A stretch of 64,000 nt of DNA from Brassicibacter mesophilus (GTDB lineage: Bacteria; Bacillota; Clostridia; Tissierellales; Proteiniboraceae). A program made the position numbers and the translations under genes. The notes under the pieces were generated by a model. The model saw only the letters and a program-made list of their open reading frames with translations, searched no databases and had not been told where the DNA came from. Shown here one piece after another: positions 25,241 to 35,993 of the stretch (its first letter is position 1; every line of letters starts with the position of its first letter). The stretch covers positions 1-64,000 of the forward strand of contig NZ_JBNPXI010000010.1 in the NCBI RefSeq assembly GCF_050433385.1, written 5' to 3'.

Positions 25241-27052
25241 TTGAGTAGTGAATTAAAACCAAGAAAAGAAATAGACATATCATTGACTTGGAACTTATCC
25301 CATATTTTCAAAACAGATGAAGAGTACGAAAAAACACTAAAAGAAGTCATAGAAAGCTCCAGTGAAATAGAAAGCAAATACAAAAGTAAGTTAAGCAGCA
25401 CTGATACTATTTTAAAATGCATAGAGGAATATGAAGAACTATACATAAAAGCTATGTTGACAAATACTTATGCATCATTAGCAACTTCTGTAGATCAGAC
25501 AGATGTGGATAACCAAGCTAAAGAAACTAAAAATAACATGATATTGTCAGAAGTTTTTAGTAAGTTAACCTTTATAGAAAGTGAGTTAAAAGAAACAGAT
25601 GACAAAGTTCTAGATGAAGCTATAAATAAAACTGAGAAATATAAAGTATATCTTGAAGATATAAAAAGAAGCAAGCCTCACACACTTCACCCAGAGGTAG
25701 AAAAAGCTTTTGCAGGGCTTTCTCCAGTACTTGAAGCTCCTTATAATGTGTATAATCAAGCGAAGCTAGTTGATATGGATTTTGGAAAATTTGATATAGA
25801 CGGGAAAGAATATCCTCTTAGCTTTGTTTTGTTTGAAAATACTTATCAGGGAGACAAAGATACAGATGTTAGACGAGCAGCTTTTGATGCTTTTTCTAAA
25901 AAGGTTAGAGAATATCAAAATACAGTAGCTACAGCATACCAAACTCAAGTACAAAAAGAAAAAATCATATCAAGCATGAGAAAATATAATTCGGTATTTG
26001 ATTATTTGTTGTTTGATCAAAAGGTTGATAGAGAGCTTTATGACAGGCAAATAGATGTAATAATGGATAAACTAGCACCGCATATGAGAAAATATGCAGG
26101 ACTTATAAAAAGAATATATGGGGTAGAGGAAGTAACCTTTGCAGACCTTAAAGTGTCTATAGATCCAGACTATGATCCAGAAGTTACTATAGAAGAATCT
26201 AAAAAATATATAAAAGGTGCTTTATCTGTTATGGGTAAAGATTATCTTGAACTCATGATGAAATCCTATGATGAAAGATGGGTAGATTTTGCTCAAAACA
26301 TAGGTAAATCTACTGGAGGATTCTGTGCAACACCTTATGGAGTACATCCTTACATACTACTCTCATGGAATGGACTAATGAGTGAAGTGTTCACCTTAGT
26401 ACATGAGTTAGGTCATGCAGGCCATTTTGTGCTGTCTCAGCAACATAATAATATGTTTAATGAGTCTCCATCACTTTATTTCATAGAAGCACCTTCAACA
26501 ATAAATGAAATGCTTCTAAGTAATTATCTGATTAAACAGAAAGATGATCCAAGATTCAAAAGATGGGTTTTATCCTCCATGATCACTAATACATATTACC
26601 ATAACTTTGTAACACATCTATTAGAAGCTGCTTATCAAAGAGAAGTATATAAAATAATTGATGAAGGCGGCAGTGTTTATGCAAAGAAACTCAATGAGAT
26701 TAAAAGAGATGTATTAGAAAAATTCTGGGGAGATGCTGTAACTATAAATGAAGGCGCAGAGCTTACTTGGATGAGACAGCCTCATTATTATATGGGACTC
26801 TATCCATACACATATAGTGCAGGTCTTACAGTTGCAACTCAGGTGAGCCAAAGAATATTAAGCGAAGGAGAAAAGGCAGTAGAAGATTGGAAAGGGGTGT
26901 TAAAAGCAGGAGGAACCAAAACTCCAGTTGATCTTGCTAAGATGGCAGGTGTAGATATAACTACAGATAAACCACTATTAGATACTATAGAATACATAGG
27001 AAATCTAATAGATCAGGTTATAGCTCTTACAGACGAAATAAAAAGAAAGTAA
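25241..27052 (+). CDS. pepF: Oligoendopeptidase F (M3 family)
   Basis: A 603-residue zinc peptidase of the M3B family that hydrolyses medium-length peptides in the cytoplasm. The zinc motif HELGHAGHF starts at His388, and the third ligand Glu lies downstream in YFIEAPSTINEM, as usual for PepF. DISLTWNLSHIFKTDEEYEK at the N-terminus and MRQPHYYMGLYPYTYSAGL near 506-524 are typical. TTG start behind GAAAGAAGG. Transcribed alone between strong terminators. Confidence 0.94.
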   Translation: MSSELKPRKEIDISLTWNLSHIFKTDEEYEKTLKEVIESSSEIESKYKSKLSSTDTILKCIEEYEELYIKAMLTNTYASLATSVDQTDVDNQAKETKNNMILSEVFSKLTFIESELKETDDKVLDEAINKTEKYKVYLEDIKRSKPHTLHPEVEKAFAGLSPVLEAPYNVYNQAKLVDMDFGKFDIDGKEYPLSFVLFENTYQGDKDTDVRRAAFDAFSKKVREYQNTVATAYQTQVQKEKIISSMRKYNSVFDYLLFDQKVDRELYDRQIDVIMDKLAPHMRKYAGLIKRIYGVEEVTFADLKVSIDPDYDPEVTIEESKKYIKGALSVMGKDYLELMMKSYDERWVDFAQNIGKSTGGFCATPYGVHPYILLSWNGLMSEVFTLVHELGHAGHFVLSQQHNNMFNESPSLYFIEAPSTINEMLLSNYLIKQKDDPRFKRWVLSSMITNTYYHNFVTHLLEAAYQREVYKIIDEGGSVYAKKLNEIKRDVLEKFWGDAVTINEGAELTWMRQPHYYMGLYPYTYSAGLTVATQVSQRILSEGEKAVEDWKGVLKAGGTKTPVDLAKMAGVDITTDKPLLDTIEYIGNLIDQVIALTDEIKRK

Positions 27053-27067
27053 CTATAATATCATTTT

Positions 27068-27114
27068 AAAAAGCTCTTTTCTAGATTAATTTTTTCTAGA
27101 AAAGAGCTTTTTTA
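27068..27114 (+). terminator. Rho-independent terminator after pepF
   Basis: A stem of about 18 bp (27068-27085 with 27095-27113) ending in a T-run. Confidence 0.88.
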
Positions 27115-27506
27115 TGTTTAGATGTATTACTTCATTTTAAATAGAATATAGGACATATTTTACAATTTTCCGTTATTTTCTATATTTCAAATTTATAATA
27201 CATATTTTACTTTTATTCTACATTATGCTATAATTTTCCATAGATAATAAGGTAGTTTTTCATATATAAAGATAAAAAAATATAATCTTAAAGAAGTGAT
27301 TTATATTCAACTAAAAAATATTTCTTACCATGCTCATCTTAATAATATCAAATCTAATGTATTTAATTTCTTCCATTATAAATAGATATGTCATTGACAG
27401 AGGATTATAAGTTTCAAATTGAGAGAGTAATTTAACTTATATTTTTAAATCTATTATTCCCCAAAATTATAAAATGAAAGAATTATCAAAAAAGGAGAGA
27501 AACAAT
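27115..27506 (+). other. Long AT-rich leader before the lipoprotein locus
   Basis: About 390 bases without a convincing gene. A possible -10 box TATAAT lies at 27229-27234 with a weak TTTACT at 27206 (17-bp spacing), which would give a leader of about 265 nt. A 29-codon frame from GTG 27297 has no good ribosome site. No riboswitch was recognised. Confidence 0.4.
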
Positions 27507-29711
27507 ATGAAGTATAGGAAAGTAATGATTATGTTACTTATACTCTCACTCATGATTACATCCTACGGTTGTAAGGGAACATTAGACACAAATGGAGGTG
27601 TTTCATCGTACAAGGAAATCATACTAAGTGATATTTTAGGAGAAGAGTACATATCAAGAATAGATATAAATAGCGATAATGAATTAGTACTGTGCAGCGA
27701 AGGAGATAACAGCAGATATCTAATACTAGATGAAAAAGGAGAAATAAAGAAAGAAATAACAGCAGATTTTGGTGGAAGCAAGGATGTTTTTGCTATTAAT
27801 AATGCAAATAACATGTACATACTATCAGAAATATCAAAGAGAAATAAAAACAAAGACATAATAGGCTTAGGTACAAAACTCCTTTCCTATAATAATGAAG
27901 GTAACTTGATTAATGAAGATAACGTAATAGCAGAAGCAAGTGATAATACTGTAAGGTCAGCACAGGATATGACAATAAAAGTAGAGGTAGACAGTAAAGG
28001 AAACATATATGCGTTAAAATTAAATGGAACCATAGAAGTGTATGATAGTAGCTTAAAGTCAAAGAAGACAATAGATTCAGTACAGTATAGGGACATAGAA
28101 ATAGACGAAGAAGATAATCTTTATGCATTACATAGAAATATACAGAAAAAGATTTTAGATAAGATAGATACAGATAATTACAAGACAATATGGAGTAAAG
28201 AATATAAAGATACAGATGCGCCGGAAAGTATATACTACAACAAAAACACTAGGAGTTTATACGGCATAAATGCAAACTGGATAGTGAAGTATGATTCAGA
28301 AGGAAAAATGACAAAAAGAATACTAAACACAGGAGAACTATCAATTATAGAGTTCATAGTAGATTTTGCAGTAGATGATAAGGACGAAATATATCTGATA
28401 GCACAAAATGAAGATAAATACTATCTGATTAAATATATCAAGTCAGAAGGTGAATTAGGAGTGTATAAAGAAGGTGAAGCAGAGAAAAAAGAGATAACTA
28501 TTGAATTACGGAAAGATGAGGAAAAATTCCTTACAAATGCAGCAAAGAAATTTGGAAAGGAACATCCTGATATAAAGGTTACAGTTAAGACAAATCCTGA
28601 TATTGAGGAGAGTCAATATAGAGAGAAACTGAATACAGAGCTGATGGCTGGAAAAGGACCAGATATCATATATTTGGACCATTATGACTATATAAGAACG
28701 TATATGGAGAAGGGTATATTAGTCAACCTAGATGATATGATAGAAAAGGACAAAGATTTTAACATGATTGCTTATGACCAAGGAATAATTGATATGGTAA
28801 GGCTTAAGGAGAAACTATATACTATGCCTATAGACTATGAGTATTTTCACGTCTTTGTATTAAACGAAAGACTGTTAAATGAGAGCGGAATAAGTCTTGA
28901 TGATAATATGACTTGGAGAGATGTATACAATATTTCTAAGATCTTGAACAAAAACAGTAAAGAAAAAATATATGTTTTACCTAAAATAGAAGATAATAAA
29001 TTATTTGATCAGATAATATGGCAGGATATTGATTACTATATGGACTGGAATAAAAAAGAAGCTAGGTTTGATAGTACGGAGTTTGCTGATACTTTAGAGT
29101 TATATAGAGATATAAAAGAAGATGATATAATGCATCCAGAGCTAGACTGGTATTATATTTTAACAAAATATGGCCGTATAGATATGGATTTAAGCAACAT
29201 TGCAATATATCCAGGCTATATTGGTACTTATCACTATATTCGTTTTTTTGGTTCGTATTTTGATGATAAATTTGTGGTAGTATCAGGACCAAAGGGTGAA
29301 TATACAGGAAGTAGAGAGTTTTATAGTCATTTCTTATCAATAAACACTAATTCTAAACACAAAGAAGAGGCATGGAAATTTATTAAATTTGTTTTAACAG
29401 AAGAAATACAGTTAAGTAATGAAGGATATTTTTATATAAATAACAAAGCGAATGAAAAGCAAATAGATGATGTGTTTAAATTTCAGGAGAAGTATAAAAA
29501 AGATATGGAAAAACGTAATTATTACTATGTACAGGAAGAAGATATAGAAAAAGTCGATAGACTAAAGAATAATATAAATAAGCTTAGAATAAACGATCCG
29601 TTCTATGACGTTATTTACGAAGAAATCCAACCATTTCTAAAGGGTGAGAAAACAGCAGAAGAAACAGCAAAGATGATACAAAATAAAGCTGAAATATATT
29701 TACTTGAATAG
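27507..29711 (+). CDS. Lipoprotein: propeller-like N-half fused to solute-binding domain (paralogue 1)
   Basis: A 734-residue lipoprotein with signal peptide and lipobox ITSYGC (Cys about residue 22). Residues about 30-325 show repeated strands with LYAL, IYAL, YLIK and YDS/YNN-type blocks that look like a beta-propeller. Residues about 330-730 are an extracellular family 1 solute-binding domain: ITIELRKDE, HPDIKVTVKTNPDI, LNTELMAGKGPDIIYLD, ILVNLDDMIEKD. The fusion is unusual, since such binding proteins are normally about 420 residues. It should sit outside the membrane and could deliver a ligand to the permeases at 35994-37741. ATG 27507 follows AAAGGAGAG. It has its own terminator. Ligand unknown. 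Confidence 0.8.
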   Translation: MKYRKVMIMLLILSLMITSYGCKGTLDTNGGVSSYKEIILSDILGEEYISRIDINSDNELVLCSEGDNSRYLILDEKGEIKKEITADFGGSKDVFAINNANNMYILSEISKRNKNKDIIGLGTKLLSYNNEGNLINEDNVIAEASDNTVRSAQDMTIKVEVDSKGNIYALKLNGTIEVYDSSLKSKKTIDSVQYRDIEIDEEDNLYALHRNIQKKILDKIDTDNYKTIWSKEYKDTDAPESIYYNKNTRSLYGINANWIVKYDSEGKMTKRILNTGELSIIEFIVDFAVDDKDEIYLIAQNEDKYYLIKYIKSEGELGVYKEGEAEKKEITIELRKDEEKFLTNAAKKFGKEHPDIKVTVKTNPDIEESQYREKLNTELMAGKGPDIIYLDHYDYIRTYMEKGILVNLDDMIEKDKDFNMIAYDQGIIDMVRLKEKLYTMPIDYEYFHVFVLNERLLNESGISLDDNMTWRDVYNISKILNKNSKEKIYVLPKIEDNKLFDQIIWQDIDYYMDWNKKEARFDSTEFADTLELYRDIKEDDIMHPELDWYYILTKYGRIDMDLSNIAIYPGYIGTYHYIRFFGSYFDDKFVVVSGPKGEYTGSREFYSHFLSINTNSKHKEEAWKFIKFVLTEEIQLSNEGYFYINNKANEKQIDDVFKFQEKYKKDMEKRNYYYVQEEDIEKVDRLKNNINKLRINDPFYDVIYEEIQPFLKGEKTAEETAKMIQNKAEIYLLE
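29652..29707 (+). repeat. 56-bp identical 3'-end repeat, copy 1
   Basis: The last 56 coding bases before the stop are identical in the three lipoprotein genes (see 33616-33671 and 35877-35932) and encode TAEETAKMIQNKAEIYLLE. Confidence 0.9.
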
Positions 29712-29730
29712 AAACAAATAAAGAAAATTT

Positions 29731-29772
29731 GGGAAGGCTGTAGCATTACAGTCTTCCCGCATGATTTTTTTG
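29731..29772 (+). terminator. Rho-independent terminator after paralogue 1
   Basis: A 12-bp stem (29731-29742 with 29747-29758) followed by a T7 run. Confidence 0.87.
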
Positions 29773-29826
29773 TATTATTTGCATTAAAGTATCTTGATTT
29801 TTTACTATTCCAGGAGGATTTTTCTA

Positions 29827-31428
29827 ATGAACTATAAAAATATTCATGTTGTTGTAGTCGACGATGGAGTAAATAGCTAATATTTTGATGGGATATCTCT
29901 CAAATATGACATTGAAATTACAAGAGAGCTAAAAATAAAAGAGAGACTTCCAGAATCCTCATACTCCAATAGTCATGGAACCACATGTGCAGCTATTATA
30001 AGAAAGTATTATAAGAAAGGAATACTAAGTAGTATTAAGATTTTAGATGAAAATGATTTGGGAAGTAAGCAAAGACTAATTAGAGCAATAGAATGGTGTA
30101 TTGATAATAAAGTGGATATAGTACATCTAAGTATTGGGAGTGTGTACTATGGAGATAAAAAAGAATTACAGAAGATAATTGACAAAGCAAATGATTTTGG
30201 CTTATTAATTATAGCTGCAAATAAGAATGAAGATGTTATTACATACCCAGCTTCTTTTCATAACGTAATAGGAGTCAAATCTCAGAGACATAAAAGTCTT
30301 GAAGAAGGACAATATACATACACATTTAAACCATTTGATGGTATAGAAATTACATCTTGCGGTAGTCATTTACTTGAAAATTATAAAGGGAAACAATATA
30401 CAACACAAAATTGTAATAGCTTTGCAGCACCAATGATAACAGCAATGGTTGCAGAAATTATTGAAAACCTTTCAAATTATTCAATTGAATTAATAAAGAA
30501 AATATTATGGGAAAAGTCAAATAATTATAATGAAGATATGCCTTTTTATCAATCCTATAATAGCTTGGAATGGATAAAAAATGCATTAATATTCACTACT
30601 TATGATAACCAATTATCTGTTAAGAATTACATTTTTAATATAAAAGAGATAATTAGTATTAATTTAAATACTAAACTTGAAATGTTCAGAGAAGTTTTTA
30701 AATATTTAAAATATCATAAATACGCATTAAATGATATAGATACTGTTATAGTGGAATCAGATATAAATATACATGACAGTTTTACTGAAGATATTTTATT
30801 ACAATTATTTAATTATTTTGATTTTTATCGAAAAAGCATAGTTTTTTTAAGCCCAGAATCTAACAACTTAGTTATTGTAAGCTCTCTGGATATCAGTATT
30901 AAGCCTATTTATTACAACCTCCTAAGTCAAAGTAACTATATGAAAATAGAGCAGAACCAGGATAAACCTATTATACTAGTATATGGTGAAATATGGTATA
31001 ATGTATTAAATGTACTGTCCCAAATAAATGATGAGCTTATGAAAAGAGGCTATATCCCTATAGTGCTTACCGATGATATAAGAGGTGCATACTTTGGATA
31101 TCATCATTTTTTCGTGCAAGAAGAAAAGTTATTTAATTATGATACAGAAATAAATGAAAAAGTTAATAATTTTATAGGCATATATAATGGAGATATTGGA
31201 CTGATAGGATTTAGTGGCTTTAGTAAAGATAATAATTTTGTTGAAAAAATAAAAAAGGTACTTGATATAGATATAGTTATTTTAGTAGATGTCAATAAAG
31301 AGAACTTCCTATATAATGAAGCACTAGATGAAAGCAGTACTATTATTTTATCAGACCATAAACTACACAAAGATTCTTATAAAGCTGTAGTTGATAGAAT
31401 ATTAGAAATGTATGAAGTCCAAAAATAA
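29827..31428 (+). pseudogene. Subtilisin-like (S8) protease with unknown C-terminal domain, nonsense codon 18
   Basis: The frame starts at ATG 29827 behind AGGAGG and has a TAA at codon 18 (29878-29880), then stays open to 31428. Read through, it has the S8 triad: Asp in VVDDGVNS (about residues 10-17), His in NSHGTTCAA (about 49-57) and Ser in NSFAAPMITA (about 198-207). The stop falls between Asp and His, so no start after it can give a full triad. The C-terminal half (about 270-533) has a strand pattern with PIILVYGEIWYNVLN and IGLIGFSGFSKD, unrecognised but reminiscent of clostridial peptide-maturation proteins. Lying between lipoprotein genes, it could process a secreted or cell-wall peptide. 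Recent inactivation or a sequence error are the main readings. Confidence 0.72.
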
Positions 31429-31461
31429 TATTTATTAAGATTTCAAAAGGGGGAAAAGAAA

Positions 31462-33675
31462 ATGAAATACAAGAAAATAATCGTTCTAATGCTTATACTT
31501 TCACTTATGATCACATCCTATGGTTGTACACAAGACAAAAAAACATCAGACACAAATGTAAATGACTTATCCTATAAAGAGATTATATTAAGCGATACCT
31601 TGGGAGAAGAGTATATATCATCAATAAATATAAACAGTAAAAGTGAACTTGTGCTATGTAGTGAAGGAGATAAAATCAAATATCTAATACTGGACGAAAA
31701 AGGAGAGATAAAAAAGGAAATATCCTTAGACTTTGACGGAAGAGCAGATCTTTTTACAATTAATAATGAAAACAGCATGTATATACTATCACAAATACCG
31801 AAGAGAAATGAAAACAAAGATATAGTAGGCTTAGATACAAAACTCCTTTCCTATAATAATGAAGAAAACTCAATTAATGAAGATAATATAATAGCAGAAA
31901 TAAGCGATAATACTGCAAGGACGGTACAAGATATGACAATAAAGGTAAAATCAGATAGCAAAGGAAATATATATGCACTAAAGCTAAATGGCAGTATAGA
32001 AGTGTATGATAATAATCTGAAGTCAAAAAAAATAATAGACTCAGTGGAGTATTGGGATATACAAATAGACGAAGAAGATAATCTCTTTGCACTTCACAAA
32101 AACTTTGAAAAAAAGGCTTTAGAAAAAATAGATACGAATAATTACAAGACAATATGGATTAAAGAATATAAAGATACAGATGCACCAGAAAGTATATACT
32201 ACAACAAGAATACTAAGAGCTTATACGGCATAAACGCAAACTGGATAGTAAAGTATGATTCACAAGGAAACATGATAAATAGAATATTAAACACTGGAGA
32301 ACTATCAATTATAGAGTACATAATCGACTTTACAGTAGACGATAATGAAGAAATATATATAATAGCACAAAATCAAGATGAAAGTAACTTGATTAAATAT
32401 ACAAAATCAGAAGTTGGATTGGAGTTAAATAAAGAATCAGAAGAAGAAAAAACAGAGATAGCTATTGAATTATGGAAAGATTGGGGCAATTTCTTTGCGA
32501 ATGCAGCTAAGAAATTTGAAAAAACTTATCCAGATATAAAAATCACAGTTAAAACAAATCCTGACCTAGATTATAAACAATATAGAGAAAAGTTAAATAC
32601 TGAACTAATGGCTGGAAAAGGAACTGATATTCTATATTTAGACTCAGGGAATAGCCTGATAACGTATATAGAAAAAGATATATTAGTTAATCTTGATGAC
32701 ATGATAAAAAAGGATAAGAACATTAATCTTGATGATTACAATAAAAGTATTATTGATTTATCAAGGTATAAAGATAAATTATATACTATGCCAATAAACT
32801 ACTACCAATTTTATGGATTTATATTAAATGAAAAATTGTTAAATGAAAAAGGAATAAGCCTTGATGATAACATGACTTGGAGAGATGTGTACAACCTTTC
32901 TGAGAGCTTAAATAAAAACAGTAAAGAGAAAATACATGTCTTGCCTAAAATGCAGGAAGAACTATTATTTGAACAAATAATATGGCAGGATATAGATTAT
33001 TATTTAGATAAAGACAAAAAAGAAGCTAGATTTGATGGAAAAGAGTTTATAAATACTCTAGAGTTATTTAAGACTATAAAAGAAGATGGCATAATGCATC
33101 CAGAAATAACTTGGGATCATATTTTGCAAGAATATGGTACTTTGGAGACTGAATTAAATAATATTGCAATATGTCCAGGACAAATTCATGCATATCATTA
33201 TATTAACTCTTTTGGTGCGTTTTTTAACAATAATTTCAAAGTGGTATCAGCACCAAAAGGAGAATATACAGGTAATAGACTATTTTATAGTGACTTTCTA
33301 TCAATAAATACTAATTCTAAATATAAAGAAGAAGCATGGGAATTTATTAAATTTATGCTTACAGAAGAAATACAGACAACTAATGAGGGCGTATTTCATG
33401 TAAATAACAAAGCAAATGAAAAGCAAATTGCTGAGATTTTTGAATTTCAGGAGAAATATAAGAGTGTTATGGAAAAAAATAAACTTTACTATGTAAAGGA
33501 AGAAGATATAAAAGAGCTTGACAGAATAATAGAGAATTTGAATAAATCTGGGACAGGAGATCCATTCTATGATGTCATTTATAAAGAGATTGAGTCATTT
33601 CTAAAGGGCGAAAAAACAGCAGAAGAAACAGCAAAGATGATACAAAATAAAGCTGAAATATATTTACTTGAGTAG
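31462..33675 (+). CDS. Lipoprotein: propeller-like N-half fused to solute-binding domain (paralogue 2)
   Basis: A 737-residue paralogue of the 27507 product with the same layout: lipobox ITSYGC (Cys about 22), propeller-like repeats to about residue 330, then the solute-binding half with ELWKDWGNFFANAAKKFEK, LNTELMAGKGTDILYLD, ILVNLDDMIKKD and APKGEYTGNRLFYSDF. Ribosome site AAGGGGG before ATG. The protease-like frame ends 34 nt upstream and the third paralogue starts 57 nt downstream, so these genes may share a transcript with the permeases. Differences from paralogue 1 are spread through the ligand half, suggesting different ligands. Confidence 0.8.
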   Translation: MKYKKIIVLMLILSLMITSYGCTQDKKTSDTNVNDLSYKEIILSDTLGEEYISSININSKSELVLCSEGDKIKYLILDEKGEIKKEISLDFDGRADLFTINNENSMYILSQIPKRNENKDIVGLDTKLLSYNNEENSINEDNIIAEISDNTARTVQDMTIKVKSDSKGNIYALKLNGSIEVYDNNLKSKKIIDSVEYWDIQIDEEDNLFALHKNFEKKALEKIDTNNYKTIWIKEYKDTDAPESIYYNKNTKSLYGINANWIVKYDSQGNMINRILNTGELSIIEYIIDFTVDDNEEIYIIAQNQDESNLIKYTKSEVGLELNKESEEEKTEIAIELWKDWGNFFANAAKKFEKTYPDIKITVKTNPDLDYKQYREKLNTELMAGKGTDILYLDSGNSLITYIEKDILVNLDDMIKKDKNINLDDYNKSIIDLSRYKDKLYTMPINYYQFYGFILNEKLLNEKGISLDDNMTWRDVYNLSESLNKNSKEKIHVLPKMQEELLFEQIIWQDIDYYLDKDKKEARFDGKEFINTLELFKTIKEDGIMHPEITWDHILQEYGTLETELNNIAICPGQIHAYHYINSFGAFFNNNFKVVSAPKGEYTGNRLFYSDFLSINTNSKYKEEAWEFIKFMLTEEIQTTNEGVFHVNNKANEKQIAEIFEFQEKYKSVMEKNKLYYVKEEDIKELDRIIENLNKSGTGDPFYDVIYKEIESFLKGEKTAEETAKMIQNKAEIYLLE
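33616..33671 (+). repeat. 56-bp identical 3'-end repeat, copy 2
   Basis: Identical to 29652-29707 and 35877-35932. Confidence 0.9.
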
Positions 33676-33731
33676 AATTATAACTAAATATGCTTTTTAG
33701 GAAGCATATCATAACAAAGAGGAGATGGAGG

Positions 33732-35936
33732 ATGAGAACTAAAAGAGAAATAATTTTACTACTTATACTTATACTTTTACTTATCATTACATCCTATGGC
33801 TGTACAGGAAAAAAAGAGGCATTAGACACAAATGGAAATAATCTATCATACAAGGAGGCTATACTAAGTGATGCACTAGGAATAGACTACGTATCAGCAA
33901 TAAATATAAACAATAAAAATGAACTTGTACTGTGCACTGAAGGAGATAATACTAAATACATAGTATTAAACGAAAAAGGAGAAGTGCAAAAGGAAATAAC
34001 CCTAGACTTTGATGGAAGGGCAGATCTTTTTACAATTAATAGTGAAGATAATATATATATACTGTCAGAACTATCAAGAAAAAATGAAAACGATGACATG
34101 GTAGGTCTAGATACAGAGCTTCTTTACTATAATAATGAGGGAAATTCAATTAATGAAGATAGTATAATAGCGCAATCAAGTGACAATACTGCAAGAACAG
34201 TACAAGACAGGACAGTAAAAGTAGAGGCAGACAGTAAAGGAAATATTTATGAACTAAAGTCAAATGGTAGTATCGAAGTGTATGATAATAATCTAAAGTC
34301 AAAAAAAATAATTGGTTCAGTACAGTATTGGGATATACAAATAGACGAAGAAGATAATCTTTTTGCACTTCATAAAAATACTTTAGAAAAAATAGACACG
34401 AGCAGCTACAAGACAATATGGAGCAAAGAATATAAAAATACAGATGCACCGGGAAGTATATATTATAACAGAAATACTAGGAGTTTATATGGAGAAAATT
34501 CAAATTGGATATTAAAGTATGATTTAGAAGGAAACATGACGAATAGAATACTAAGTACTGGAGAACTATCGACTATTGAGTACATAATCGACTTTACAGT
34601 AGACAATAACGAAGAGATATATGTAATAGGAGAAAATCAAGATAAATATAACCTGATTAAATACATAAAATCAGAAGAAGAAATAGAAGAAAGGCAAGAT
34701 GAAGAAGAAAAGACAGAGATAACTATTGAATTATTGAAAGACTGGGGTAATATCTTCGGAGTTGCAGCTAGGAAATTTGAAGAGCAATATCCTAATATAA
34801 AAGTTACAATTAAAAGAAATCCTGATCTTGATAAAGAACAGTATAGAGAAAAGTTAAATACTGAGCTAATGGCTGGAAGAGGAACTGATATTCTACTTTT
34901 GAGTTCAGAGGATAGCTTAATAACATATATAGAAAAAGGTATACTAGTTGATCTTGATGACATGATAGAAAAAGATACTGATTTTAATATTGATGATTAC
35001 AATAAAAATATAATTGATCTAACAAGGTATAAAGAGAAGTTATATACCATGCCTATAAATTACCACAAATTCTATATCTCTGTATTGAATACAAAATTAT
35101 TAGATGAAAAAGGAATAAGTCTTGATGATACCATGACTTGGAGAGATTTATATAATCTTTCTAGAAAACTAAATAAAAACAGTAAAGAGAAAATATATGT
35201 TTTGCCTAAAGTACAAGAAGATATATTATTCGAACAAATAATATTGCAGGATGTAGGTTATTATTTGGATAAGGATAAAAAAGAAGCTAGATTTAATAGC
35301 AAGGAATTTATAGATACTCTAGAACTATTTAAAGACATAAAAGAAGATGACATAATGCATCCAGAACTAACTTGGTATCGAATTTTTCAAGAATTTGATA
35401 GGTTGGAGACTGAATTAAATAAGATAGCAATAATTCTAGAAGAAATCAATGAATATTACTATATCAACTATTCAGGTGCGTATTTCAATGACAGCTTTAA
35501 AGCAGTATCAGCACCAAAAGGAGAATATACAGGTAATAGACTATTTTATAGTGATTTTCTATCAATAAATACTAATTCAAAACATAAAGAAGAAGCATGG
35601 GAATTTATTAAATTTGTGTTGACAGAAGAAGTGCAAAAAAGAGATGAGGGAAGGATTCATATAAATAACGAAGCAAATAAAAAACAAATATCTGAAATGT
35701 TTGAACAACAGGAAAAAACTAAGAATGCTCTGAAAAAAAGTAATCTTTACTTTATAAAGGAAGAAGATATAAAAGAAATGAATAGAATAATAGGCAATCT
35801 GAACAAAGTTAGGGTAAATGATTCTTTCTATACTATTATATATGATGAGATTCAGCCATTCATAAAGGGTGAAAAGACAGCAGAAGAAACAGCAAAGATG
35901 ATACAAAATAAAGCTGAAATATATTTACTTGAGTAA
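33732..35936 (+). CDS. Lipoprotein: propeller-like N-half fused to solute-binding domain (paralogue 3)
   Basis: A 734-residue third paralogue. Start ATG 33732 gives a normal lipoprotein signal ending ITSYGC and has AGGAGA 7 nt upstream; the frame open from 33690 would put a basic extension before the signal. Propeller-like blocks such as IEVYDNNLKSKK and YDLEG run to about residue 330; the binding half keeps LNTELMAGRGTDILLL, ILVDLDDMIEKD, and APKGEYTGNRLFYSDF. It is the copy immediately before the permease genes and is 57 nt from them, so it is the most likely partner. Ligand unknown. Confidence 0.8.
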   Translation: MRTKREIILLLILILLLIITSYGCTGKKEALDTNGNNLSYKEAILSDALGIDYVSAININNKNELVLCTEGDNTKYIVLNEKGEVQKEITLDFDGRADLFTINSEDNIYILSELSRKNENDDMVGLDTELLYYNNEGNSINEDSIIAQSSDNTARTVQDRTVKVEADSKGNIYELKSNGSIEVYDNNLKSKKIIGSVQYWDIQIDEEDNLFALHKNTLEKIDTSSYKTIWSKEYKNTDAPGSIYYNRNTRSLYGENSNWILKYDLEGNMTNRILSTGELSTIEYIIDFTVDNNEEIYVIGENQDKYNLIKYIKSEEEIEERQDEEEKTEITIELLKDWGNIFGVAARKFEEQYPNIKVTIKRNPDLDKEQYREKLNTELMAGRGTDILLLSSEDSLITYIEKGILVDLDDMIEKDTDFNIDDYNKNIIDLTRYKEKLYTMPINYHKFYISVLNTKLLDEKGISLDDTMTWRDLYNLSRKLNKNSKEKIYVLPKVQEDILFEQIILQDVGYYLDKDKKEARFNSKEFIDTLELFKDIKEDDIMHPELTWYRIFQEFDRLETELNKIAIILEEINEYYYINYSGAYFNDSFKAVSAPKGEYTGNRLFYSDFLSINTNSKHKEEAWEFIKFVLTEEVQKRDEGRIHINNEANKKQISEMFEQQEKTKNALKKSNLYFIKEEDIKEMNRIIGNLNKVRVNDSFYTIIYDEIQPFIKGEKTAEETAKMIQNKAEIYLLE
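35877..35932 (+). repeat. 56-bp identical 3'-end repeat, copy 3
   Basis: Identical to 29652-29707 and 33616-33671. Confidence 0.9.
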
Positions 35937-35993
35937 AATTAAGATTAGCATAATAAATGCCATGAATTCTTGAGGGGAAGAGGGTAGTATTAC

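Noticed and set aside
27297..27386. 29-codon frame resembling the start of an ABC ATPase
   Set aside because: Very short, no ribosome site, resemblance limited to a few residues.
30058..30060. TTG at 30058 as start of the protease
   Set aside because: It would omit both catalytic Asp and His; the real frame begins at 29827.
27563..35906. Many minus-strand frames within the lipoprotein genes
   Set aside because: Leu/Ser/Tyr-rich shadow translations of AT-rich + strand coding DNA.
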